Assembly: GCF_002305895.1 (NCBI RefSeq)
Contig: NZ_CP022203.1
Location: 8,884,001-8,948,000 of the forward strand
Length of the DNA: 64,000 nt
Direction: 5' to 3'
Source of the DNA: Corallococcus macrosporus DSM 14697
GTDB lineage: Bacteria > Myxococcota > Myxococcia > Myxococcales > Myxococcaceae
The notes below the pieces were generated by a model, which saw only the letters and a list, made by a program, of their open reading frames with translations, did no database searches and was not told the origin of the DNA. The position numbers and the translations under genes were made by a program. Every line of letters starts with the position of its first letter. Positions within the stretch are counted from its first letter, which is position 1. This document shows, piece by piece, positions 50,294 through 61,906 of the stretch.

Positions 50294-52141
50294 TCAGTCC
50301 TCGGGCTGCGAGCAGACTGAGGGCGCCCCGGTTCCGCGCTTGAGCGCCACCAGCAGCAGCGACACCGCGGCGGGCGTCAGCCCTGGAATCCGGCGGGCCT
50401 GCCCCACCGTCCCCGGCCGATGCGCGGTCAGCTTCTCCACCGCCTCCGCGCTCAGCCCCCGCACCTCATTGAAGCGGTAGCCCTCCGGAATCCGCCAGCG
50501 GTCCGTGGACTCGGCCTCGCGCGCCGCGGCCCTGGCGGCCTGGGCCACGTAGCCCTCGTACTTCACCTCGACCTCCACCTCCTCGGCGACGTCGGGGGAC
50601 AGCGCCGGCCAGTCCTCGCGGCCCTCGCCGAGCTGCGCGTACGTCATCTCCGGCCGCCGCAGCTTCACCGCCAGCCCGGTGCGCTTCAGCCGCGCCACCT
50701 CCTCCGTCACCGCGCGGCCCCTCGCCTCCGCTCGCTCCAAGGCCTCGCGCGGGAGCAGCCCCACGCGGTGCCCATGCCGAGCCAGGCGCAGGTCCGCGTT
50801 GCCCTCGCGCAGCTTCAGGCGGTGCTCGGAGCGGCTGGTGAACATGCGGAACGGCTCGTCCACGCCCTTGGTCACCAGGTCATCCACCAGCACCGCGCCG
50901 TGGGCCTCGTCGCGGCCGGGCAGGAGCGGCGGCTCGCCCTTCACCTGGAGCGCGGCGTTGATGCCGGCCCACAGGCCCTGGAAGGCGGCCTCCTCGTAGC
51001 CCGAGGTGCCGTTGAGCTGCCCCGCGAAGTACAGGCCGGCGATGGCCTTCGTCTCCAGCGTGGCCTTGAGCTGCGTGGGCGGCGCGTAGTCGTACTCCAC
51101 CGCGTAGCCGAAGCGGACCACCTCCACCTGCTCCAGGCCTGGAATCGTGCGCAGGAAGTCGAGCTGCACGTCCGCGGGCAGGCTGGTGGACAGGCCCGCC
51201 GGGTACACCAGCGGCGAGGTGGGCCCCTCGGGCTCCAGGAAGACCTGGTGCCGCTCACGCGAGGCGAAGCGCACCACCTTGTCCTCCAGCGACGGGCAGT
51301 AGCGCGGCCCCCGGCCGACGATGTCCCCCTGGAACAGCGGCGAGCGGTGCAGGTTCTCCCGCAGCACCGCGTGCGTGCGCGGCGTCGTCTCCGTGAGCGC
51401 GCACATCACCGAGGGCTGACGGGGGAACGGCATGCCGCCCTCCCCTTCCACCTTGGTGCGCCAGGAGAAGGGCCGCGCCCGCGTGTCTCCCGGCTGCGGC
51501 TCCAGCGCGTCCCAGTCGATGCTCGCGCGCGCCAGCCGCGCCGGCGTGCCCGTCTTGAAGCGGCCCAGCGTGAAGCCCAGCGCGCGCAGCGACTCCGACA
51601 GGCCGCGCGCCGCCTCGTCGCCCAGACGACCGCCGACCTCCTTCTGCTCGCCCACGTGCATCAGCGCCTGGAGGAAGGTGCCCGTGGTGAGCAGCACCGC
51701 GGAGGCCGCCACCTGCGTGCCGTCCTTCAGCACCACGCCCTCCACCCGGCCGCCGCCCGCCACCAGCGCGGCGACCTCGCCCTCGCGCACCGTGAGGTCC
51801 GGCTGGGAGAAGAGCACCTCCTGCATGCCCACCGCGTAGGCGTCACGGTCGCAGAGCAGCCGGGAGGCCTGCACCGCGGGGCCCTTGGAGGCGTTCAGCG
51901 TCTTGAAGTGCGTGCCCGCCTTGTCGGCCGCGCGCCCCATCTCGCCGCCCAGCGCGTCCAACTCACGCACCAGGTGGCCCTTGGCCGTGCCGCCCACCGC
52001 CGGGTTGCAGCTCATCACCGCCGAGCGCTCGCGCTTCAGCGTCAGGCCCAACGTGGCCAATCCCATCCGCGCGCAGGCGAGCGCCGCCTCGCAGCCCGCA
52101 TGGCCCAGCCCCACCACGATGACGTCGTACCGGAGTCCCAT
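50294..52141 (-). CDS. mnmG: tRNA uridine-5-carboxymethylaminomethyl modification enzyme MnmG (GidA)
   Basis: A 615-residue FAD protein that with MnmE makes the cmnm5U34 modification of tRNA. The dinucleotide-binding start is [20 protein letters not shown]. Further MnmG signatures: [82 protein letters not shown] and the late [20 protein letters not shown]. The C-terminal MnmE-binding region ends with [20 protein letters not shown] and [20 protein letters not shown]. Length is normal and no defects are seen. It begins just after a 757-base intergenic region; mnmE is not in the window. Its neighbour rsmG is downstream. Confidence 0.96.
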   Translation of the reverse strand: MGLRYDVIVVGLGHAGCEAALACARMGLATLGLTLKRERSAVMSCNPAVGGTAKGHLVRELDALGGEMGRAADKAGTHFKTLNASKGPAVQASRLLCDRDAYAVGMQEVLFSQPDLTVREGEVAALVAGGGRVEGVVLKDGTQVAASAVLLTTGTFLQALMHVGEQKEVGGRLGDEAARGLSESLRALGFTLGRFKTGTPARLARASIDWDALEPQPGDTRARPFSWRTKVEGEGGMPFPRQPSVMCALTETTPRTHAVLRENLHRSPLFQGDIVGRGPRYCPSLEDKVVRFASRERHQVFLEPEGPTSPLVYPAGLSTSLPADVQLDFLRTIPGLEQVEVVRFGYAVEYDYAPPTQLKATLETKAIAGLYFAGQLNGTSGYEEAAFQGLWAGINAALQVKGEPPLLPGRDEAHGAVLVDDLVTKGVDEPFRMFTSRSEHRLKLREGNADLRLARHGHRVGLLPREALERAEARGRAVTEEVARLKRTGLAVKLRRPEMTYAQLGEGREDWPALSPDVAEEVEVEVKYEGYVAQAARAAAREAESTDRWRIPEGYRFNEVRGLSAEAVEKLTAHRPGTVGQARRIPGLTPAAVSLLLVALKRGTGAPSVCSQPED

Positions 52142-52898
52142 GTCTCACGAAGGTCGCGGGCGACATGGGCAGGCTGACCTGCCCCTGCCACCGTTTCGCG
52201 CCTTCGTATGACGCCCATCCCGGGCCCTTGGCAAGCAAAGGCCCCGAGGACGGGCGGGCACCCGGCGAAGCGAGCGCCCTGCCCTGCCCTCGTTCGAGAA
52301 TTTACGGAAGCGCGCGAGGCAGCCAGTGGGAGGGGTTGAGGCGCTGCCTGCCTCGCGCGCACCGGCCACCCGGCGGAAGGTCGAGCCAGGCCCGCGAGCC
52401 TGAGCGCGCCCCCCGTCCCGGGCGGCAAAAACCAGGTTGTCGCGTGGGGAGAAAGGAATGGCGCCGCCCGCCCCCCCGGGATGACGGCACCGCTCCCGCT
52501 CAACGGACCCGAAGGCCCGCCCCACGCTGGCGCGGCCCCCAGCCCCCATGGCCAGGGCACCACGCTTTTCCCCCGCGCGCGGGCGGCATGGCAGCGCCGC
52601 GCGCGGGGGAATGGGTGTCGCTTACACGGCTGGGTGGACTCGCTCCGTGCGGTGAGGGCGCAACGGCGACATCGACTCGGGCCACCAGGGCCCGACACCT
52701 TCGTGTGCGCGACGGGAAAAGGAATAACCCGGGGGTCTGACATGCGGGCGGATGCCCAGGGGCCGCCGCTTGGGGTGTGGGTACAGCATTGGCGTTCCCT
52801 TCCAGCAATCGTGCTTCTGGATGCGCCGCGGATTCACGGTGCGGAGGTCGAGCGCCGGTTATTCGCCGGGGCTCGGCCCTCCTCGGCCCAGGGAGTCC
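52142..52898. other. Divergent intergenic region of 757 bp with a 13-bp hairpin
   Basis: This spacer lies between mnmG and the divergently transcribed transporter, and I see no gene in it. Perfect arms GCGCGCGAGGCAG (52310-52322) and CTGCCTCGCGCGC (52348-52360) form a hairpin around a 25-base loop, about 170 bases upstream of mnmG. The AT-rich words GAATTTACGG (52297) and AAAAGGAATAACC (52717) are the only promoter-like sequence I can point to. Confidence 0.5.
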
Positions 52899-54146
52899 AT
52901 GACCACGCCTTCGACCAGACCCGCTGTGCAGGGCACGCTCGGCCTCGAGCTGCTGCTGGGGACGCTGACCGCGTTCGCGCCGCTCTCCATCGACATGTAT
53001 CTGCCGGCGCTGCCGCGCATCGCGGAGGACCTCCAGTCCAGCGCGCCGGCCATCCAGCTCACGCTCGCGTCGTGCTTCGCGGGGCTGGCGCTGGGGCAGC
53101 TCTTCACCGGGCCGCTCATCGACCGCTTCGGCCGGACGCGTCCGCTCTACGCGGGCCTGGTTTTGTATGTGCTGGGTTCGCTGGGCTGCGCGCTGGCGCC
53201 GTCGGCCGCCGCGCTGGTGGCCATGCGCTTCGTGCAGGCGCTGGGTGGCTCGGTCGCCCTGGTGGTGCCGCGCGCGGTGGTGCGGGACTTGTGGTCGGGC
53301 GCCAACGCCGCGCGGACCATGTCCCGGCTGATGCTGGTCATGGGCGTGGCGCCCATCCTCGCGCCGCTGCTGGGCGGGCTGGTGCTTCAGTCCCTGGGAT
53401 GGCGGGCCATCTTCGTGGTGCTGGCGGTGGTGGGCGCGGTGGCGCTGGCGCTCGTGTTGAAGGCGCTGCCGGAGACGGCGCCGCCGCATGAGGCCTCGCA
53501 GACGATGCTCTCCCGGCTGGGCGCCTTGATGAAGGACCCGGACTTCGTGGGCCCCGCGCTGGCTGGAGGCTTCGCGCAGGCGGGCCTGTTCGCATACATC
53601 GCGGGCTCGCCGTTCGTGTTCATCTCCTTGTTTGGCGTTCCGGAGGAGCACTTCGGCTGGTTCTTCGGCATCAATGCGATGGGGTTGATTGCGGTGGCGC
53701 AGCTCAACCGCAAGCTGGTGACGCACCTGCCGCTGCACCGGCTGCTGCGTCTGGCGTTGAGTCTGTGTGTCATCGCGGCGGTGGCGGTGCTGGCGGTGGC
53801 GTGGACGGGCTTCATGGGGCTGTGGGGCATCGCTGTGTCGCTGTTCTTCTTCGTGTCGGCCATGGGGCTGGTGGGGCCGAACGCGGCGGCGATTGCGCTG
53901 GAGCGGCACGCGGCGCGCGCGGGCATGGCGTCGGCCGCGCTGGGCGCGCTCCAGTTCACGGCGGCGGCGGGGGCGTCGTGGGCGGTGAGCACGTTCAACA
54001 ATGGCACCGCGATGCCCATGGCCGGTGTCATGGCCGCCATGGCGCTGCTCGCGTGGCTGGCCGCGTTCTTCGGGCTCCGGGCGCGCACGCGGGAGCAGCG
54101 GGCAGGGGAACTGGAAGGCGTGGCGTCAGGGCAGGGCGCGGCCTGA
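52899..54146 (+). CDS. Bcr/CflA-family multidrug efflux MFS transporter
   Basis: A 415-residue drug:proton antiporter of the DHA1 type. I start it at ATG 52899 (MTTPSTRPAVQGTLGLELLL), with GGGAG seven bases upstream; the frame is open back to 52752. The first helix contains the Bcr/CflA signature APLSIDMYLPALPRIAEDL, followed by motif A-like TGPLIDRFGRTRPLYAGL and the antiporter helix RFVQALGGSVALVVPRAVVR. About twelve helices are present. The family includes bicyclomycin, chloramphenicol and sulfonamide exporters; the substrate is not known. The mnmG gene is divergent, and a repeat array begins about 100 bases downstream. Confidence 0.86.
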   Translation: MTTPSTRPAVQGTLGLELLLGTLTAFAPLSIDMYLPALPRIAEDLQSSAPAIQLTLASCFAGLALGQLFTGPLIDRFGRTRPLYAGLVLYVLGSLGCALAPSAAALVAMRFVQALGGSVALVVPRAVVRDLWSGANAARTMSRLMLVMGVAPILAPLLGGLVLQSLGWRAIFVVLAVVGAVALALVLKALPETAPPHEASQTMLSRLGALMKDPDFVGPALAGGFAQAGLFAYIAGSPFVFISLFGVPEEHFGWFFGINAMGLIAVAQLNRKLVTHLPLHRLLRLALSLCVIAAVAVLAVAWTGFMGLWGIAVSLFFFVSAMGLVGPNAAAIALERHAARAGMASAALGALQFTAAAGASWAVSTFNNGTAMPMAGVMAAMALLAWLAAFFGLRARTREQRAGELEGVASGQGAA

Positions 54147-54246
54147 GCGTTGGGGGGCATAGCTCGGGGCAGGGCTCCCGGGCCATGACTGACTCGGGAG
54201 CGGTGCGCATCGCTCCCGATGGTCGCCGCGGCTCACGCGACCAGGT

Positions 54247-55393
54247 TGGAATGAACGTTCCGTCCACCGCGCTCGGCGGCGGGTGGAGTCACCGACGCTG
54301 CTTGGAAGGAACGCTCCGTCCACGGCGCTCGGCGGCGGGCGGAGTCACCGACGCTGCTTGGAATGAACGTTCCGTCCACGGCGCTCGGCGGCGGGTGGAG
54401 TCACCGACGCTGCTTGGAAGGAACGTTCCATCCACGGCGCTCGGCGGCGGGTGGAGTCACCGGCGTTGATTGGAAGGAACGTTCCGTCCACTGCGCTGAC
54501 CCCGGGCAGGTGGCCACCTCTGCCTGGAAGGAACGTTCCGTCCACTGCGCTGACCCCGGGCAGGTGGCCACCTCTGCCTGGAAGGAACGTTCATTCCACC
54601 GCGCATGACGGCGGGCAGGGTGACCGGCTTTGCCTGGAAGGCACGTTCATTCCACCGCCCATGACGGCGGGCGGGGTGACCGGCTTTGCCTGAAAGGCAC
54701 GTTCATTCCACCGCCCATGACGGCGGGCGGGGTGACCGGCTCTGCCTGGAAGGAACGTTCATTCCACCGCCCATGACGGCGGGCGGGGTGACCGGCTCTG
54801 CCTGGAAGGAACGTTCATTCCACACCGCACCTGACTGTGGGCAGGATGGCCGGCTCTGCCTGGAAGGAACGTTCATTCCACCGCGCGCGGTGGCGGTGGC
54901 CGGCTCCGCCTGGAAGGAACGTTCATTCCACGGCGCGCGGTGGCGGGCGGAGTGGCCGGCTCTCCGTGGAAGGAGCGCTCATTCCAACGTGCGCGTTGGC
55001 AGGCGGAGTGGCTGGCTCTCCGTGGAAGGAGCGTTCCGTCCACCACAATCGGCAGCAACTACGGTGACGGAGCTTACATGGAATGAAAAATCCGCCCGCA
55101 AACGCCTGACGGTGGGCAGGGTGGTCGCCGCTGCCTGGAATGAACGTTCCCTCCACCGTGCTTGGCGGCGGGGGAGCACCCGGCGCAACTTGGAAGGAAC
55201 GTTCCTTCCACCGCGCTGACTCGGGGCAGGGTGGCCGCCGCTACCTGGACTGAGTGGCCGCCGACCGCGAGCGGCAACAGCGACCTAATGTGACCGAGCC
55301 TGCTTGGAATGAACGTTCCCTCCACCGTGCCTGGCGGCGAGCAGTGTGAGCGCCTCTACCTGGAATGAACGTTCCTTCCGCTGCGCCTGACTA
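54247..55393. repeat. Array of about 20 degenerate 56-62-bp repeats with a GGAAnGAACGTTCC core
   Basis: Each unit contains TGGAA(G/T)GAACGTTCC(N)TCCA, which is palindromic around AACGTT, followed by roughly 40 bases rich in CGGCGGG. The last array half uses TTCATTCCA on the right side. I count cores starting near 54247, 54303, 54359, 54415, 54474, 54535, 54575, 54635, 54690, 54746 and 54802, and then about every 60 bases to 55371. Two copies (near 55079 and 55246) are strongly decayed. The open frames across the array are artefacts. The array ends abruptly at 55393, where an IS-derived segment begins, and one more unit appears after that segment at 57356-57402. Confidence 0.88.
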
Positions 55394-55684
55394 AGAGTTC
55401 CTTTCAAAAATAGCCCCGTAGGTGCGCCAGGATGCGTCCGCTCCCTGGCGTGAACACCTTCGGGGGCATGTGGCGTGAGCTGGTGCCTGATGCCCGCTGG
55501 AAGCGGATGGCCCCACTGCGACCGCGCCGTCGCCATGCCCCCACGAGAGGGCGGGCCAGGTGTGATGACCGGGCGGCGCTGCGCGGCATCATGTTCGTGC
55601 TCAAGACTGGCATTGCCTGGGAGGACCTGCGGGCCGAGGTTTTCGGCGTGAGCGGCATCACCTGCTGGCGTCGGCTGGACGCGT
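55394..55684 (+). mobile_element. IS5-family fragment, 5' end, left copy
   Basis: This 291-base fragment has the IS end AGAGTTCCTTTCAAAAATAG. An ORF from 55432 reads MRPLPGVNTFGGMWRELVPD and then ARWKRMAPLRPRRRHAPTRG, followed by CDDRAALRGIMFVLKTGIAW, EDLRAEVFGVSGITCWRRLD. That is the N-terminal part of an IS5-type transposase. It stops just after GACGCGT, where an unrelated acyltransferase remnant begins. A second copy in inverted orientation is at 57066-57356. No DDE domain remains, so it cannot move alone. Confidence 0.78.
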
Positions 55685-56118
55685 AGCCCCTGCAGCCCGC
55701 GCCACGACAGCCACGTCTCCAGCCGCCCCGTGAGCAGCAGGGCACCCGTGGCCGCCGCCACGTTCAACTGCGCGTCCTCACGCACCCACCCCGTGGGCGG
55801 CACGTACGTCTTGCCCGGCACGAAGCGCACCGAGAGGAAGCCCTCGCCCACGGTGAGCGCCAGCGAGGCCCAGAACGCGGGGTCCATCCGCGCCGAGCGG
55901 CGAGCGAGGAAGCGTCCCACGTCGCCCGCCGTCACGCGCGCATGCGCCATGCTCTCCGCGATGACGAAGCCACTGATGGCAAAGAACCCCGTGGCGCCCG
56001 CGTCCCCCCGGTGCAGCACGGAGCCCAGGTAGGCGTCGAGCCCGGCCAGGTGCCCACCCTCACGTGCATGGAAGCCCACCACCGCCAGCGCCGCGAAGCG
56101 CATCGATGAAGACATCAC
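55685..56118 (-). pseudogene. Acyltransferase-3 family gene, 5' fragment cut by the IS fragment
   Basis: Read from GTG/ATG at 56118/56115, the protein starts MMSSSMRFAALAVVGFHARE and contains GDAGATGFFAISGFVIAESM and FLARRSARMDPAFWASLALT. These match the first helices and the RR-x-x-R motif of OafA/YrhL-type membrane acyltransferases. About 145 residues of an expected 350 or more remain. The coding frame then runs into the IS5 fragment at 55684. The lost 3' part is not seen anywhere in the window. It is inside the captured segment bounded by the inverted IS copies. Confidence 0.65.
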
Positions 56119-56213
56119 GAGGTCGGGGGCCCGCTGACATCCGGGGGCGAAGATTGGACGTCAGCCCCTCGCGCGTTTGCGACCGGGCCCCGGCCACGCG
56201 GTAGCCTTACGCC

Positions 56214-56630
56214 ATGGCCACTCGCACGTCGACGAAGCGCACAGCCAGGCGCGCCTCGCTGCTCACCGACGCACTCCTGGAGGGCCAGCTCCGGCTGGCG
56301 AAGCTCGACCCGAAGCAGCGCAAGGCCCTGCTCACCGCCCTCACCCGTAATGAGAAGGGCAACATGGCCGAAGCCATCTCCGAACTCCGGGAGCGCGTCG
56401 AGTCTGGCCGCTTGCTCTACGGCACGCCGGGAGCGGACGTGAGCGAGACCTTCGACAACATCTGGGACATGTACATCGGCGGCGGCGTCCAGGAGGAGCT
56501 CGACGCCCTCTTCCCGGACGAGGAGCAGGAGGACGCGCGGAGCGGCCTCCATGACGAGGTCCGCACGGTGTACTCACGCCTGTTCACCGCGATGGCGAAG
56601 CAGGACGGCATCCTGGCTTCGCGCAGGTGA
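56214..56630 (+). CDS. Unrecognised small helical protein
   Basis: A 138-residue charged, mostly helical protein: MATRTSTKRTARRASLLTDA, GQLRLAKLDPKQRKALLTAL, MAEAISELRERVESGRLLYG, and ETFDNIWDMYIGGGVQEELD. I do not recognise it. It is the only complete gene in the segment bounded by the inverted IS5 fragments, and is followed six bases later by the decayed TIGR02996 gene in the same direction. The codon pattern looks real. Its start has a moderate ribosome-binding site. Confidence 0.6.
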   Translation: MATRTSTKRTARRASLLTDALLEGQLRLAKLDPKQRKALLTALTRNEKGNMAEAISELRERVESGRLLYGTPGADVSETFDNIWDMYIGGGVQEELDALFPDEEQEDARSGLHDEVRTVYSRLFTAMAKQDGILASRR

Positions 56631-56639
56631 CGCCCAGTG

Positions 56640-57065
56640 ATGGACGAGCTCACCCAGCAGCTCCTCGCCGCGGTGGTCGCCCAGCCCGAGGAGGACGCGC
56701 CCAGGTTGGTCTACGCCGACCACCTTCAACAGCAGGGCGACCCTCGGGGCGAGTTCATCGCCGTGCAGGTAGCCCTGGCCGCCGAGCCCGCGTCCCCGCC
56801 ACGACGCGCTGAAGGCCCGGGCTTGGGCGTTGGAGCACCAGCACGCCGCGCGTGGCGCGCCGAGCTGGGACTCAATCCAAGGCAGGCCGGAGACTTCCGG
56901 CGAGGCTTTATCGAGGCCGTCACCCGGCCCGAGCCCGAGGGCTCACGGCTCTCATCTCGCTGAGCCTGGACTCCAACAACATGGGCGATGGGGGTCGCGT
57001 GCGCTCACCACCACCGGCTGGCTCGCGATCAAAGTGCTGGACCTGGATGACACTCGAACCCCGGC
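56640..57065 (+). pseudogene. TIGR02996 leucine-rich-repeat protein gene, frameshifted and truncated
   Basis: It opens MDELTQQLLAAVVAQPEEDA, PRLVYADHLQQQGDPRGEFI, the standard TIGR02996 start of myxobacterial and planctomycete LRR proteins. The sense then slips frame near 56795 (continuing as HDALKARAWALEHQHAA), returns near 56852 (AWRAELGLNPRQAGDFRRGF) and slips again near 56945, where LTALISLSLDSNNMGDGG is a leucine-rich repeat. The gene is cut off by the right IS5 fragment at 57066. At least three frame changes plus truncation make it a clear relic. Confidence 0.68.
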
Positions 57066-57356
57066 ACGCGTCCAGCCGACGCCAGCAGGTGATGCCACTC
57101 ACGCCGAAAACCTCGGCCTGCAGGTCCTCCCAGGCGATGCCAGTCTTGAGCACGAACCTGATGGCGCGCAGCGCCGCCCGGTCATCGCACCTGGCCCGCC
57201 CTCTCCTGGGGGCGTGGCGACGACGTAGTAGCAGTGGGGCTATCCGTTTCCGGAGGGCATCAGGCACCAGCTCACGCCTCATTCCCCCGAAGGTGTTTAC
57301 GCCAGGAAGCGGACGCATCCTGGCGCACCTACGGGGCTATTCTTGAAAGCAACTCT
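57066..57356 (-). mobile_element. IS5-family fragment, 5' end, right (inverted) copy
   Basis: This copy has the same length (291 bases) and the same two boundaries as the left copy, in opposite orientation. Read on the minus strand its end is AGAGTTGCTTTCAAGAATAG, and the ORF (start 57318) reads MRPLPGVNTFGGMRRELVPD and then ALRKRIAPLLLRRRHAPRRG, differing in several residues. Both copies break after GACGCGT. A further repeat-array unit resumes immediately outside at 57357. Confidence 0.78.
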
Positions 57357-57402
57357 CAGGGTGGGGTGGCCGGCGCTGCTTGGAATGAACGTTCCATCCA
57401 TT
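57356..57402. repeat. Last unit of the GGAAnGAACGTTCC array, beyond the IS-bounded segment
   Basis: CAGGGTGGGGTGGCCGGCGC, then TGCTTGGAATGAACGTTCC and ATCCA. This fits onto the half unit left at 55381-55393 (CTGCGCCTGACT), showing that the 1.96-kb segment was inserted within one unit. Confidence 0.75.
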
Positions 57403-57479
57403 GAATCCAACACCCGAAGGGGCAGGGGAGGGCCCCCGGCACCCCCAGCCCGGGAATCCGTGGCACTGTCTCGCATGCC

Positions 57480-58259
57480 ATGACCTCCACCACCCGTACC
57501 GTCCAAGGCCCCGCGGGCTCACTCGCTGTCACCGAGACCGGGACCGGCGGACTCCCGGTCGTCTTCGTCCACAGCAACGCGGGCCGTCGTGAGCAGTGGA
57601 CCGCGCAGCAGGCGCACCTGAAGCAGCGCTCCGTGTCGTTCGACCTGCGCGGCATGGGCGACTCGGCGCTCGACCCCCAGGAACGCTACGGCGCCGAGGA
57701 CATGGCCCATGACCTCCACGCGGTGGCCACCGCCATGGACCTGGAGCGCTTCGTCCTGGTGGGCCACAGCTTCGGCGGCTACGTCACGGCGGAGTACGCC
57801 CGTCGCTGGCCGGAACGGCTCGCCGGGCTCGTCATCGTGGATGCCGCGGGGACGATGCCACCGCTTGCGCCCGAGCAACTCCGAGGCTTCCACGAGGGCA
57901 CACGCCCCGAGTCCTACCGCGCCTTCATGGACGCATGGTTCACGCCGCCCCTCCAGAACGCGAAGCCCCACACACGCGAATCCGTGATGCGCTGGCTGCA
58001 CACCACGCCGCGCGAGGTGGTCGTCGGCGCGATGGAGAGCATGCTCACGTTCAATTCGGACCGCGTCATGGAGCGTTACAAGGGCCCGTTCCATACGTTG
58101 GTCGTGGACGCCTTCATCCAGCCCCATGCCTACCACCTGCTGTACCCGGGCACGCCGCACACCGTGTTCTCAGGTGTCAGCCATTGGCTGATGATGGATG
58201 AACCCGCGCGCTTCAACGCCGCGCTGGATGCATTCCTCGCCACGCTGCCGCCGCGTTGA
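57480..58259 (+). CDS. Alpha/beta hydrolase
   Basis: A 259-residue cytosolic hydrolase of the alpha/beta fold. Oxyanion region: VVFVHSNAGRREQWTAQQAH. Catalytic Ser in the elbow VLVGHSFGGYVTAEYARR. The acid is probably in HTLVVDAFIQ and the His in VFSGVSHWLMMDEPARFNAA. The closest groups are non-haem haloperoxidase-like and ester hydrolases, but the substrate is unknown. The ATG at 57480 follows CATGCC with a weak ribosome-binding site. It lies between the repeat array and a small unknown gene and may be co-transcribed with the latter. Confidence 0.85.
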   Translation: MTSTTRTVQGPAGSLAVTETGTGGLPVVFVHSNAGRREQWTAQQAHLKQRSVSFDLRGMGDSALDPQERYGAEDMAHDLHAVATAMDLERFVLVGHSFGGYVTAEYARRWPERLAGLVIVDAAGTMPPLAPEQLRGFHEGTRPESYRAFMDAWFTPPLQNAKPHTRESVMRWLHTTPREVVVGAMESMLTFNSDRVMERYKGPFHTLVVDAFIQPHAYHLLYPGTPHTVFSGVSHWLMMDEPARFNAALDAFLATLPPR

Positions 58260-58293
58260 GCGGGGAGGGGCGTCACACATTGGATTGCCGCTC

Positions 58294-58656
58294 ATGCCCC
58301 CATCATCCCCACCTCCCTATGGCCCACGTGAGCTGGCTCAGGACCTTCGACGTCTCATGGAACTGCCTGCCCAGACAAAGGCAGAGCAGACCCTGTGGTA
58401 CGACGAGGCGCAAAAGGTCCAGGACCGCATCAAGGTCTCTGAGCAACTCCTCGGCATCCCTCATTCTCTCTGGCACTTCTTCTCGGACGCGGACGTCAGG
58501 GCCACCGAGCCGGCCATCCGGGATGCACAGTTCGAGCAACTGCGTGCCCACATCGCCGTGCTGGAGACCGGCGCCGTCCCTCCGGATGACAGCCAGCCCG
58601 GCACGCTGGGCGGCCTCTTCCGCGCGCTCCGGCAAGCAGTGCGAAGCAAGCGCTGA
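58294..58656 (+). CDS. Unrecognised small helical protein
   Basis: A 120-residue protein starting at ATG 58294 (MPPSSPPPYGPRELAQDLRR), then helical: LMELPAQTKAEQTLWYDEAQ, KVQDRIKVSEQLLGIPHSLW, ATEPAIRDAQFEQLRAHIAV. No family is recognised and no membrane or signal segment is visible. It follows the hydrolase by 34 bases on the same strand and is closed by a strong terminator-like hairpin, which supports its being a real gene. Confidence 0.65.
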   Translation: MPPSSPPPYGPRELAQDLRRLMELPAQTKAEQTLWYDEAQKVQDRIKVSEQLLGIPHSLWHFFSDADVRATEPAIRDAQFEQLRAHIAVLETGAVPPDDSQPGTLGGLFRALRQAVRSKR

Positions 58657-58680
58657 AGCCATTCCGTTTCACTCAAGCAA

Positions 58681-58715
58681 AAGCCCCGCGGCGCCACTGG
58701 GGCACCGCGGGGCTT
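58681..58715. terminator. Hairpin terminator between convergent genes
   Basis: Perfect 11-base arms AAGCCCCGCGG (58681-58691) and CCGCGGGGCTT (58705-58715) around a 13-base loop, in the 89-base gap between two converging genes. With A and T at the arm ends it may act in both directions. Confidence 0.75.
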
Positions 58716-58745
58716 CGCGTCACATCGGGACTCGCTACCGCCGCG

Positions 58746-61562
<2,817 letters not shown>

Positions 61563-61906
61563 GCGGTCCTCGCGGGTCGTCTGTGAATGCACCGGCTTCT
61601 AACCCGAGTTGTCGCTCGGGCCATCCCGAACGGTGGCACTCCGAGCAACCCGGCGTCGCTGGGACGTCCACGGCGGGTCCGCCGCGCCGCGGCGTTCCGT
61701 GAGAGGGACGGCGGCGCTCCCCGCGCGCCCGCTCCGCCGCCCGGCGAGGACAAGGGGTGGCCAGCCCCGCCCCGTCCGCGCGCGGACAGAGGCGCGCGCA
61801 GGGAAAACGGGGGGATGCCGCAAGCATCGTCGGCGAGGCGCGTTAGTAGTAAGGACCTCTCGCCAGGGCCGCCCCCTGTCTCTCCGGGCACCAGGAGTCC
61901 CTTCGG
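61563..61906. other. Divergent intergenic region, 344 bp
   Basis: No gene is believable here; the open frames are GC-rich artefacts. It should hold promoters for the M16 gene (leftward) and sppA (rightward). The words CGCGTTAGTAGTAAGGAC near 61840 are the least GC-rich part and the best -10 candidate for sppA. Confidence 0.45.

Noticed and set aside
54247-55393. CRISPR array
   Set aside because: The palindromic cores are separated by similar, not unique, linkers and vary in sequence; no cas genes are present.
57040-57075. tRNA-like stretch on the minus strand (GGGGTTCGAGTGTCATCCAGG)
   Set aside because: Only a T-loop-like word is present. No acceptor or anticodon stem pairs with it, and the sequence is better explained by the LRR relic joined to the IS fragment.
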